From an uncultured Eubacterium sp. (GTDB lineage Bacteria; Bacillota; Clostridia; Lachnospirales; Lachnospiraceae): a DNA stretch of 64,000 nucleotides. Positions 53,924 through 63,045 of the stretch are shown here, piece after piece. A program made the translations under genes and the position numbers. Location of the stretch: contig CAMUHY010000018.1 in NCBI GenBank assembly GCA_947088865.1, forward strand, positions 1 to 64,000, in the 5' to 3' direction. The first letter of the stretch is position 1, and every line of letters starts with the position of its first letter. The notes beneath the pieces were generated by a model. The model searched no databases. It saw nothing but the letters and a program-made list of their open reading frames with translations, and had not been told where the DNA came from.

Positions 53924-55255
53924 TTAAAAATATTGATACCTTTTTCGATTGCACAAAACACAACAAATGCTAACAATAATTGACAAAACTTCAGCAAAGA
54001 CCACAGACATCCACAATCCATTTAAATCAAAAAGCAATGGCAGTCCAAAAATCATAATAATCTGAAAAACAAACGTTCTTAAAAACGATATCAGCGCTGA
54101 TATAATTCCATTGTTTAAAGCAGTAAATAATGAAGAGGCAAAAATATTAAAGCCGCTTATCATAAAAGACAGTGAAAAAATACGTATTGCCAATGTTGTC
54201 ATGGATACTAACTCTTTGTCATAACTTACAAAAATACTTGCTAGCAATGGAGACAAACTTTCTGCGACAATAGTCATTACCACCGAAAAAATACCAATAA
54301 CAATTATACTTTTTTTAAAGATATTTTTCAATTCCTTATTATTTTTCGCTCCGTAATTATACCCAATAACCGGCGCTATCGCAAAAGAATAACCCAGATA
54401 TGTACCGACAAAAATAAAAGAGACGTACATAATAATTCCATATGCCACAACACCATTTGCACCTGCATATTTCATCAACTGCATATTAAATAACATATTG
54501 ACGATACTAAGCGAAATATTGCTTAACATTTCACTCAATCCATTGCCACAGCTTTTTACAACAACACTGCTGTTCCATTTTGGGTTTACAAGTTTTAACT
54601 CATTATCTTTTCTTTTTATAAAATAGATAAATGGAATAATAGTGCCAACTATCCAGCTTATTCCTGTGGCAAATGCTGCCCCTGCAACCCCCATTCTAAA
54701 AACATACATAAATAAAAAATCCAAAACCATATTGGTTACACCTGCAATAACGGTAATAACAAGCCCAAAGCCTGGTTTTTCTGCGACAACCAAAAAGTTT
54801 TGAAAACAGCTTTGAAGTAAAAAGAAGGGCATCAATACAGACAAAATTCTTCCATACAAAATACAATCGTTCACAATCGTTGCATCGGCGCCTAACCATC
54901 TTACCATTTTATCCACAAAAATAAAAATAAGTAAACTCACCACAACACCTATGGCTAATAAAAAATAGACAAGCAATGAAAAATATTCATTTGCCTTTTT
55001 TTGATGACCTTGCCCAATGGTCAAGGAAACAAGCGCACTGCCTCCTGTGCCAACCATAAACCCAATGGCTCCTATTATCATTAGCACGGGCATCACAAAA
55101 TTGACGGAAGCAAACGCATTGCTGCCAACAATATTGGATACAAATATTCCATCCACAATGCCATAAATCGATGTAAAAATCATCATAACAATGGAAGGCA
55201 GAACAAACCGAAGCAATTTTTTATAATTAAAATGTTCTCCTAATCCTATCTTCAT
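53924..55255 (-). CDS. MATE-family efflux transporter
   Basis: 443 residues with twelve predicted transmembrane helices in two repeats (LRFVLPSIVMMIFTSIYGIVDGIFVSNIVG at the start, QTLGYSFAIAPVIGYNYGA-like second motif reads TYLGYSFAIAPVIGYNYGAKN). Exports drugs or metabolites with Na+ or H+. The start at 55255 lies 16 bases after a five-codon frame (MRIIK) that begins inside the leader element's SD. Confidence 0.93.
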   Translation of the reverse strand: MKIGLGEHFNYKKLLRFVLPSIVMMIFTSIYGIVDGIFVSNIVGSNAFASVNFVMPVLMIIGAIGFMVGTGGSALVSLTIGQGHQKKANEYFSLLVYFLLAIGVVVSLLIFIFVDKMVRWLGADATIVNDCILYGRILSVLMPFFLLQSCFQNFLVVAEKPGFGLVITVIAGVTNMVLDFLFMYVFRMGVAGAAFATGISWIVGTIIPFIYFIKRKDNELKLVNPKWNSSVVVKSCGNGLSEMLSNISLSIVNMLFNMQLMKYAGANGVVAYGIIMYVSFIFVGTYLGYSFAIAPVIGYNYGAKNNKELKNIFKKSIIVIGIFSVVMTIVAESLSPLLASIFVSYDKELVSMTTLAIRIFSLSFMISGFNIFASSLFTALNNGIISALISFLRTFVFQIIMIFGLPLLFDLNGLWMSVVFAEVLSIIVSICCVLCNRKRYQYF

Positions 55256-55405
55256 TTCTATTTAATAATCCTCATTTCTGTGCTGCTTTTTTGTATATAA
55301 ATATTACAATACATATATTCAATATATAAATTGATATATCATTTAACATATTATTCAATATATCTTTCGTAATTTTGTGTCTTGCAGCACAAAGACACAA
55401 AATAC
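55256..55405 (-). promoter_or_regulatory. Pseudoknot-type leader element upstream of the MATE gene
   Basis: Stem ATTTTGTGTC (55403-55394)/GACACAAAAT (55381-55372). Loop UGUGCUGC pairs at all eight positions with GCAGCACA (55286-55279); relative to the rnz copy a C-G pair has become U-A on both sides, a compensatory change. About 85 AT-rich bases separate hairpin and arm, the longest insert of any copy. Confidence 0.8.
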
Positions 55406-55440
55406 TAGCTAGCAGCAAGCCCCCACTTCTAATATGGTAG
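55404..55440 (-). repeat. Fragment of the palindromic dispersed repeat
   Basis: On the minus strand AAGTGGGGGCTTGCTGCTA matches the arm and flank of the repeat at 23786-23820 (AAGTGGGGGGGGACTTGCTGCTA in segments). Only one arm is left. Lies between rtcB and the MATE leader and may act as a weak terminator for rtcB. Confidence 0.45.
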
Positions 55441-55453
55441 GAGTACATCACAT

Positions 55454-56656
55454 TTAATCCGATGCCTTAAAATTATATATTGGCTTCATAATATCAATAA
55501 CATCTACCGACTCTTTAATAACATCAATAATATCCTCCAAAGACTTATATGCCATTGGCGCCTCATCTAGGGTTGCCTCATTAACAGAAGTTGTATAGAT
55601 GCCTTCCATTGCATTTTTATACTCTTTCATGCTTAATGTCTCCTTTGCTTTTGTGCGCGACATCAGCCTTCCTGCCCCGTGAGGCGCAGAATCATTCCAT
55701 TCTTTATTTCCCTTGCCAACAGCAAGAACGCTACCATCTCTCATATTAATTGGAATCAATACTTTTTCTCCTGCATGTGCTGCTATGGCGCCTTTTCTTA
55801 AAATCATCTCATTGGTATCAATATAATTATGAATGGTGTGAAATGCATCCGTTCCTGACAAACCTGTTTTTTCTAATAAAACCTCTGCCATTTTTTCACG
55901 GTTGCGCTTTGCAAATTTTTGGCAGATAACTACATCATGCAAATAATCCTCTAAATAGATTCCATACAAATAACATAAATCTTCTGGCACCATTAATTCT
56001 CTGCATTGCCATTTTAACGCTTTCAACGCTGATTGAATTTCTTTTCTTCTTCCTTGCGCCTTATAGCTGTCAATAATGCGTTGTTTTTCTTTAAAATATT
56101 CTTCCTTTCCCTTATGCAAATCAATGGCAAGTTCTTGATAAATTTCAGCTACCTGCTTGCCTAAATTACGGCTTCCACTGTGAATAATCAGATAATTGGT
56201 TCCATCACAGGCTTTGTCTATCTCAATAAAATGATTGCCTCCGCCAAGTGTTCCTAAACTTCTTGCAAGCCATTTTGTATCTTTTAATTGTCTATAACAT
56301 TTTAACTCTTCTAAATCAAATTTTTCTTTTCTTCCTTCCCACACTTTTTTGCCAGAAGGAATAAAATGCGCCGCCTCGTCCACTTTTGCTAAATCAATCT
56401 CTCCTTTTCCAAGATTGACAGTATACATGCCGCATCCAATATCCACACCAACAATGTTTGGCACAGCTTTATCGGTTATCGTCATTGTTGTTCCTATGGT
56501 GCAGCCTTTTCCAGCATGAACATCTGGCATAATTCTTATCTTGCTTCCCTTTGTAAACTCATAATTGCACATTCTGCGAATTTGCTCTATTGCTTCCTCC
56601 TCCACAACATTGGCATAACAAATTGCAGTATTTTCTTTTCCCTTAATTTCAAACAT
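55454..56656 (-). CDS. rtcB: RNA-splicing ligase RtcB
   Basis: 400 residues. Mn/GTP-dependent ligase that joins 2',3'-cyclic phosphate or 3'-phosphate ends to 5'-OH RNA. Motifs: MPDVHAGKGCTIGTTM, VGVDIGCGM with the metal-binding Cys, GTLGGGNHFIEI, HSGSRNLG, HTIHNYID and the guanylylated-His segment PHGAGRLMSRTKAKE. The frame extends 62 codons further upstream but that part is leader element; start MFEIKGKENT at 56656 with SD ATGAGG. Near kptA, suggesting RNA repair. Confidence 0.96.
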   Translation of the reverse strand: MFEIKGKENTAICYANVVEEEAIEQIRRMCNYEFTKGSKIRIMPDVHAGKGCTIGTTMTITDKAVPNIVGVDIGCGMYTVNLGKGEIDLAKVDEAAHFIPSGKKVWEGRKEKFDLEELKCYRQLKDTKWLARSLGTLGGGNHFIEIDKACDGTNYLIIHSGSRNLGKQVAEIYQELAIDLHKGKEEYFKEKQRIIDSYKAQGRRKEIQSALKALKWQCRELMVPEDLCYLYGIYLEDYLHDVVICQKFAKRNREKMAEVLLEKTGLSGTDAFHTIHNYIDTNEMILRKGAIAAHAGEKVLIPINMRDGSVLAVGKGNKEWNDSAPHGAGRLMSRTKAKETLSMKEYKNAMEGIYTTSVNEATLDEAPMAYKSLEDIIDVIKESVDVIDIMKPIYNFKASD

Positions 56657-56745
56657 AATAAACCTCATTTCTGCACTGCTTTTGTGCAAAGAGTCAAAAA
56701 CTCTTTTCATAATTTTGTGCCAAGCAGTACACAGACACAACTTAT
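56657..56745 (-). promoter_or_regulatory. Pseudoknot-type leader element upstream of rtcB
   Basis: Stem TTGTGTC (56740-56734)/GGCACAA (56721-56715). Loop UGUACUGC pairs with GCAGUGCA (56679-56672) at all eight positions, one G-U, with a U-A pair where other copies have C-G. A further hairpin AAAGAGT/ACTCTTT sits between them. SD ATGAGG follows. Confidence 0.78.
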
Positions 56746-56762
56746 TTTTTCCTGTGTGCAAT

Positions 56763-56840
56763 CGAGTAGGGAAAATTTTCCCTATTCGCCGCGCCCCATG
56801 CGCCGCCTTAGCGGCATATTTCATCTGCATGGGACTGCGC
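56763..56840. repeat. Compound palindromic intergenic element
   Basis: A 26-base near-perfect palindrome (CGAGTAGGGAAAA then TTTTCCCTATTCG) is followed by a cruciform: CCCCATGC/GCATGGG (56794-56801, 56826-56833) enclosing GCCGC/GCGGC (56802-56815). It is much more GC-rich than its surroundings, like a transferred REP- or MITE-type unit. Function unknown. Confidence 0.6.
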
Positions 56841-56877
56841 ATAAAAAAACCGCCTATCTTCTATAAGATAAGCGGTG
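56841..56877 (-). terminator. Terminator of the 41-aa gene
   Basis: Stem ACCGCTTATCTT/AAGATAGGCGGT with one mismatch and a four-base loop, followed on the minus strand by T7. It ends the transcript started at the promoter 57078-57106. Confidence 0.85.
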
Positions 56878-56906
56878 AATAAACCCATGTATTGTTATTC
56901 CTATCC

Positions 56907-57032
56907 TTACAATACAGTTTTTCGTCTTCGCATTATCTTATAAAAGTGTACAAAATTAAAGCCCTGAATAAAACTCAGTGCATTGCTTGATTCTATACTA
57001 AGATATTCGTTTGCGAAAACTGTATACCTCAT
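56907..57032 (-). CDS. Small protein of 41 aa, unknown
   Basis: The frame reads MRYTVFANEYLSIESS then NALSFIQGFNFVHFYKIMRRR and KTVL. AAGGAAAGG lies 8 bases or so before the ATG, a promoter about 40 bases further upstream and a strong terminator 30 bases downstream, so it has all parts of a stand-alone gene of about 235 nt. The C terminus is basic and the centre amphipathic and aromatic. No family recognised; a structured RNA with incidental ORF is the alternative. Confidence 0.55.
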   Translation of the reverse strand: MRYTVFANEYLSIESSNALSFIQGFNFVHFYKIMRRRKTVL

Positions 57033-57077
57033 GACTTTATCCCTTTCCTTAACTTTTCGATTTACTTACTATGTCAA

Positions 57078-57106
57078 ACTATATCACATTATTTACCATT
57101 TGTCAC
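57078..57106 (-). promoter_or_regulatory. Promoter of the 41-aa gene
   Basis: On the minus strand GTGACA (57106-57101) and TATAGT (57083-57078) are 17 bases apart. The -35 box overlaps the kptA stop codon. Confidence 0.65.
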
Positions 57107-57645
57107 GAATTTTTTTGCTTTTCCAAATATTTTACGGGAACCTTTTTGGTTAGCCATACGCCATTTTTTGACAAATAAAATACATACCCATCTTTTTGCA
57201 TATCTGCACTTAACACGCGATAAACAACTGGTTTTCCATGCCTTTGTCCCACTGTTTTTGCCGTCTCAACATCTTTTGACAAGTGTACATACAGCCTGCT
57301 TTTGGGTATTAAACCCTGCTTATCAATAGCTTCCACATATTTCATACCTGTTCCATGCCAAAGATATTCTGGCGGCACACATTCTTCCAACTCTACATCA
57401 ACGGGAATCGAATGACCTTGATTTGCACGAATTAAACGCTTATCTTCATTAAATGAATAGCGCTGTTTATTATCGGTTTCCACAATCTGCTCTAACATTT
57501 CCATATTAAACGTATGACTTTTACTAATTCCTGCAATTAATTCTTCTACATCAGCCCAGCCATGCTCATCTAATTCAATTCCTATCACTTGAGGCTTATG
57601 TCTTAATATTAAACTCATAAATTTACTTGTCTCTGCTAAACTCAT
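57103..57645 (-). CDS. kptA: RNA 2'-phosphotransferase KptA/Tpt1
   Basis: 180 residues. Moves an internal RNA 2'-phosphate to NAD+. Motifs: KFMSLILRHKP with R15/H16, LDEHGWADVEELI, RYSFN, RANQGHS, LWHGT and RLYVHLS, then VVYRVLSADM; normal length. In bacteria its physiological role is unclear, but rtcB lies two genes downstream, so an RNA repair role is plausible. SD GGGGGCG before the ATG. Confidence 0.93.
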   Translation of the reverse strand: MSLAETSKFMSLILRHKPQVIGIELDEHGWADVEELIAGISKSHTFNMEMLEQIVETDNKQRYSFNEDKRLIRANQGHSIPVDVELEECVPPEYLWHGTGMKYVEAIDKQGLIPKSRLYVHLSKDVETAKTVGQRHGKPVVYRVLSADMQKDGYVFYLSKNGVWLTKKVPVKYLEKQKNS

Positions 57646-57659
57646 TTTTCGCCCCCTGC

Positions 57660-58274
57660 TTACTGTTGCATTTCTTGATAATATTCATTTGCTAAATCCC
57701 GCCAATATTTTGTATCTTCATCTGATATTTTTCGCAGCACTCTACAAGGATTTCCCACTGCAATCACACCGTCTGGAATATCTTTTGTCACTACGGAACC
57801 TGAACCTATCACTACATTGCTGCCAATTGTAACGCCTGGATTAATCACCGTATTACCGCCTATCCAGACGCTATCGCCAATAACTATTGGCTTTCCATAC
57901 TCTAATTTTTGATTCCGAATGACCGCATCGATGGGATGCCCTGCCGTGTATATCCCTACACGCGGCGCTAAAAATACATTATCGCCAATAGTGACATCGC
58001 ACACATCAATAATAATACAGTCATAATTAGCATAAAAATGATTTCCTATATGAATATGACACCCATAGTCACACTTAAACGTTGGCTCTATATATACATC
58101 TTCCCCCACTGAACCAAAAAGTTCCTTTAATATCTGTGTTCTTTTCTCCAATTCATCATGTGTTGTTAAATTATATTCCCTTGTAAGCTGTTTGGATTTC
58201 TTAAAATCCTTTGCCAACTCTTTCCCGCCAGCTATATACAGCTTGCCGGCAAGCATTAATTCTTTATCGGTCAT
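57660..58274 (-). CDS. Sugar O-acetyltransferase (Maa/LacA family)
   Basis: 204 residues; start at 58274 (SD GGAGGG). N-terminal helical region MTDKELMLAGKLY, then left-handed beta-helix hexapeptide repeats (VTIGDNVFLAPRVGIYTAGHPID, IGGNTVINPGVTIGSNVVIGSGSVVTKDIP) and the VGNPCRVLRKI ending. Transfers acetyl from acetyl-CoA to maltose-, galactoside- or related sugars. Sits 14 bases upstream of kptA. Confidence 0.9.
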   Translation of the reverse strand: MTDKELMLAGKLYIAGGKELAKDFKKSKQLTREYNLTTHDELEKRTQILKELFGSVGEDVYIEPTFKCDYGCHIHIGNHFYANYDCIIIDVCDVTIGDNVFLAPRVGIYTAGHPIDAVIRNQKLEYGKPIVIGDSVWIGGNTVINPGVTIGSNVVIGSGSVVTKDIPDGVIAVGNPCRVLRKISDEDTKYWRDLANEYYQEMQQ

Positions 58275-58325
58275 TTTTCCCTCCATGCTGTTACTGATTT
58301 TTAGGAACAGCTAATTTTATACGCT

Positions 58326-59822
58326 CTATATAATGGAATAAAGTTTTGATAAAACTTCATCCCCCTTGCAAGGATAATCTGGTATCACATAATCACTCAC
58401 ATTATCGGCATCAATTCGATACCATTTTTTTGTAGAAATCTGAAGCGATATGCCTGTATTTGGTAAAGAAAATACAACAATTTCACCATACCCATTCGCA
58501 TCGTTTGCAGGGGGTTCACCTACTACTTTTCCCAGCTTATTATCCTGTATTATCTGTGCAAAATCCATTGCCGCTGAAAATGATTTTCGATTTGTCAGCA
58601 CATACACATTCCCTTCAAAAAGAAGATTTTTATAAGGTGTATTTTTTCGATACCCATTGTCTGAAATCGTTAAAAATCTCCAGCGCCAATCACTAGGACA
58701 ATCCGTAAACCTGTACACAGACAAATATTTGATAAATTCATTTGCCACCCTCGAGTCGCCTCCGCCATTTCCTCGAACATCTACTGCTACATTCTTAATA
58801 TTTTTTTCTTTTACTTCTTGAAACATTTTCTTTACACAATTTCTATATACTCCATTATATTCGCACTGTGTAAGTGTAAGTATGGCAACGCTTTTTTCCT
58901 CATCTATCTCATAGTAGACAAATGGCGTTTCTTCCTCCTCATCAGGTAATTCGAAATAACTTTTTATAAACTCCTCATACTCTTCTAAACTGACAAAATC
59001 ATCTAAAGTATACGTTTGTGTTACTATATTTCCATTGGCATCTTTCCATTCAAACGTGTACGGTGCAACATATCCATAAAACTCCAATGAAGATAGATTG
59101 CTATAATTAACTGAAATCCAATTTTCTGATTCATACGAATAATAAGGCTTTGCCGCTTCAATAATTTCACTGCTTGTATAACCATTCAATGAATAAAAAA
59201 CATAGCCTTCTTCACCTTTTTGATAGGCATCTTTTAAATATTTATTTCTCGGAAAATTGTTATATGTAGTCGTATGGGCATCGTGCATTGGATTGATAAC
59301 AACTTGTATTTCCCGCCGCAAATCATTGACCGTTATAGTCTGCATTTGCTCTAATCTTTTTAGTGCGTTAGCATAACGTTCTTCAATTATTGCACTAAGT
59401 CCATCTTGAAACATAGGATGTGTTTTTTCCAGATAATACATCGCTGTTTCTAAATCATCTGCTGCTTGTTTATAAGATATTGTATCATCATAATTTAATG
59501 GTGTTCTTTCTAAAATTTTAAATGAAGACGAATTCCAATAGGGAAAGCAATATACAAACAATGAGGCAAAAACAGCAATTATTGTAAAAATTACAGGCAA
59601 AATAATTTTTGTTATCCATTTGGTCTTAAATAATAATTGATATAAAATATTTTGTATAATTGATAATATGCCAACATACCAAACAATCCATTGAGGAAAA
59701 TTTATAAAAAAAAGATTGAACAAAATCAACAACACCATGCAGACAAGTGTACATATATTTATTATAAAATACATATGTTTGATAGTTTTATTTTTAATTA
59801 TATATGGTTTAAAATAAATCAT
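58326..59822 (-). CDS. Membrane-anchored S41-family peptidase
   Basis: 498 residues. Three N-terminal transmembrane helices (about 15-90), an extracytoplasmic helical and cap region, then a tail-specific-protease-like core: AVDVRGNGGGDSRVANEFI and NRKSFSAAMDFAQII with the probable nucleophile Ser, LGKVVGEPPAND and a C-terminal DYVIPDYPCKGD. No clear PDZ domain, which separates it from CtpA. Substrate unknown. Confidence 0.85.
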   Translation of the reverse strand: MIYFKPYIIKNKTIKHMYFIINICTLVCMVLLILFNLFFINFPQWIVWYVGILSIIQNILYQLLFKTKWITKIILPVIFTIIAVFASLFVYCFPYWNSSSFKILERTPLNYDDTISYKQAADDLETAMYYLEKTHPMFQDGLSAIIEERYANALKRLEQMQTITVNDLRREIQVVINPMHDAHTTTYNNFPRNKYLKDAYQKGEEGYVFYSLNGYTSSEIIEAAKPYYSYESENWISVNYSNLSSLEFYGYVAPYTFEWKDANGNIVTQTYTLDDFVSLEEYEEFIKSYFELPDEEEETPFVYYEIDEEKSVAILTLTQCEYNGVYRNCVKKMFQEVKEKNIKNVAVDVRGNGGGDSRVANEFIKYLSVYRFTDCPSDWRWRFLTISDNGYRKNTPYKNLLFEGNVYVLTNRKSFSAAMDFAQIIQDNKLGKVVGEPPANDANGYGEIVVFSLPNTGISLQISTKKWYRIDADNVSDYVIPDYPCKGDEVLSKLYSII

Positions 59823-59849
59823 ATCTTTTTATTGTAATCCTTCTTATTT

Positions 59850-60236
59850 TTAATAATCTTTACTTGACAAAAAATCGGTTAAATTCTCCAATCCATATTT
59901 AGAAATAACTCCCTTCAACCCCTCTTCCACTTCTTTTCTATTAAAATTATTTTTCTCAAGAAAATCGTCTGTTTTACCGTTGAGATAAGAATAAAACAAT
60001 AATGCTATTTTTAAATTTTCCATATTTTTGTTAGAAGTTAGTTCATAAATTTTATTTTCCGCTTCATTGATATTTCCATTATCAACCAAAGACAACAGAT
60101 TCTCTAAATATTCTCGTTCCCACGTTTCACTTAACAATTCTGCTGTCGGTGAATCCGTATCAATATTAAATAGTATCTTTAAAATTAATCTTACCATCTC
60201 TTTAATAAGACGCATAATATAATCTTGCTCAAACAA
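59850..60236 (-). CDS. DUF6483-like protein
   Basis: 128 residues, all helical by appearance. The N terminus MFEQDYIMRLIKEMVRLILKILF is typical of a Lachnospiraceae-restricted family that I recall as DUF6483; the remainder is a tetratricopeptide-like helical array with NINEAENKIYEL. Soluble, function unknown. Weak SD. Confidence 0.7.
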   Translation of the reverse strand: MFEQDYIMRLIKEMVRLILKILFNIDTDSPTAELLSETWEREYLENLLSLVDNGNINEAENKIYELTSNKNMENLKIALLFYSYLNGKTDDFLEKNNFNRKEVEEGLKGVISKYGLENLTDFLSSKDY

Positions 60237-60365
60237 TAAATTTTCTCCCTATCTTTTTTAATGCCCTTATTTTATCATAAACATACCTATAATTCTATTA
60301 AATATTACTTAAACTTTATTTTTCGTGTTTTTTTCAATTATTATTTACTTAACTCATTACACATG

Positions 60366-60406
60366 AAAATAAAAAGACGAATACCCCTAATATAGAGTTA
60401 TCCGCC
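60366..60406 (-). terminator. Terminator downstream of eno
   Basis: On the minus strand GGCGGATA pairs with TATTCGTC (two wobble pairs), extended by CTC/GGG, and TTTTTATTTT follows. Confidence 0.75.
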
Positions 60407-60434
60407 TAATTTAAATTTCAACAATTCTTGTGAT

Positions 60435-61820
<1,386 letters not shown>

Positions 61821-61910
61821 TTATTATTTGCTAAAATTAGACTATAATAACATTTAATGACAATAGTTTTACATATATAACAAGAATTTAAAAAGAATAA
61901 AAAATACGTT

Positions 61911-61939
61911 TTGACACAAGCCATATACTATGGTAAATA
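61911..61939 (+). promoter_or_regulatory. Promoter of the 282-aa membrane protein gene
   Basis: TTGACA (61911-61916), 17 bases, TAAATA (61934-61939), about 45 bases before the ATG. The promoter is framed by the inverted repeat TTTTGACA (61909-61916) and TGTCAAAA (61960-61967), a possible operator. Confidence 0.6.
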
Positions 61940-61984
61940 CTATATTTCTCTTATTGGCATGTCAAAAAGAAAAAAGGAATTTAT

Positions 61985-62833
61985 ATGAAAAAGAATTTAT
62001 CTATCCAGCGTAAAATGATTTTACTTTTATTAATGTTTACCATGATTATCAATCTTTTAATAATGGGAATAAGCTTTCAATTAAAAAATATTGTTGCTGA
62101 TACTTTATGTACTCCAACAGTATCAGAAGCAATCTGCAATAAAATTATTGATATTGTTAAAGAAAATCTAGGCATCAATACTGATAAATTTAAAAATATT
62201 GAAGATGCAATAACAGAAAATGATTATATTGAAGATATCACTTCAAAATATATAGAATCCATTACAGAGCAATTAAATAACGGAAATACCACATTTACTT
62301 TTAATGTTGAAATAACCGCTCAAATTAAAGATTTAATTAAGGCAATTGTCAACTCGTTTAAAGAATCAACAAACTCTTCTCTTCTTAACAAAGTGATTGA
62401 TTCTTTTAGCGAACAAATATTAAATCAGGCAAAAAATGTGGAAAATACAATCAATGAATATATTACTGAAAATGTCAATAAATATGCCAGCCGATATGAT
62501 ACTTATATAAAAATTTATTCTGTATTAATATCAACTTGGTTTAAAGGATTATTGATTGCTATTGTTATTGTGTTATTTATTCTTTGTATCATTAACACAA
62601 AGTCCTTTGGCACAACACTGTTAAGCTTTGGAGGTTGTTCTTTGCTAGTTGGATTGGCATATGTCAGCATACTTTGCAATTTTGTCTCTAACATTTTTCA
62701 AACCATATCTGCGCAATATATTGGAACCACACTGCATTTATCCAATACATATTTTGTGAAAACTGGCATTATTATGATAATTGCTGGTATACTAGGAATT
62801 GCGGCAGGAATATTTTTTAGAAAAAAATCGTAA
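61985..62833 (+). CDS. Membrane protein of unknown function, 282 aa
   Basis: One N-terminal transmembrane helix (about 12-30), a long predominantly helical extracytoplasmic segment (about 35-180) rich in Asn, Glu and Lys, and three C-terminal helices (about 188-206, 212-236, 262-278). Internal similarity exists between DIVKENLGINTDKFKN and later SFKESTNSSLLN parts but is weak. SD AAAAGGAA. Family not recognised. Confidence 0.7.
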   Translation: MKKNLSIQRKMILLLLMFTMIINLLIMGISFQLKNIVADTLCTPTVSEAICNKIIDIVKENLGINTDKFKNIEDAITENDYIEDITSKYIESITEQLNNGNTTFTFNVEITAQIKDLIKAIVNSFKESTNSSLLNKVIDSFSEQILNQAKNVENTINEYITENVNKYASRYDTYIKIYSVLISTWFKGLLIAIVIVLFILCIINTKSFGTTLLSFGGCSLLVGLAYVSILCNFVSNIFQTISAQYIGTTLHLSNTYFVKTGIIMIIAGILGIAAGIFFRKKS

Positions 62834-62841
62834 AAATTGGG

Positions 62842-62870
62842 TTGATATATTTTTTGTAATTTCATATAAT
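62842..62870 (+). promoter_or_regulatory. Promoter of the type III antitoxin RNA
   Basis: TTGATA (62842-62847), 17-base spacer, TATAAT (62865-62870), seven bases before the repeat region. Confidence 0.8.
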
Positions 62871-62876
62871 ACTATT

Positions 62877-63031
62877 AGAGACAGGATAATCTGTCCTCGA
62901 AAATATTGTTCGCATATCGTTTGCGACTAATAAATGTACGACTCGAAAATATTGTTCGCTTACCAGAAGCGTCTAATAAATATCTGGCTTGAAAATTCTA
63001 GCCTTATCGCTTAAGTGATAAGGCTATTTTT
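62877..63031 (+). ncRNA. Type III antitoxin RNA with pseudoknot repeats (CptI-like) and terminator
   Basis: Two complete 46-nt direct repeats begin CTCGAAAATATTGTTCGC (62896 and 62942), with a partial one from 62988 and a hairpin GACAG/CTGTC before. Each repeat has a hairpin (CGCA/TGCG; CGCTT/AAGCG) whose loop pairs with its own 3' end: UCGU with ACGA in repeat 1, CCAGA with UCUGG in repeat 2. A terminator (TAGCCTTATC/GATAAGGCTA, T5; 62999-63031) separates it from the toxin, the classical type III layout. Confidence 0.82.
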
Positions 63032-63045
63032 GTGGAGAAAATCAT

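Noticed and set aside
56657..56842. 62 extra N-terminal residues of RtcB
   Set aside because: They translate the pseudoknot leader and a palindromic element; the canonical RtcB start with SD is at 56656. The same argument trims the MurF-like protein, eno and the 188-aa protein.
62896..62990. CRISPR array from two tandem 46-nt repeats
   Set aside because: The units abut without spacers, each folds as a pseudoknot, and a terminator and toxin gene follow, which fits a type III antitoxin.
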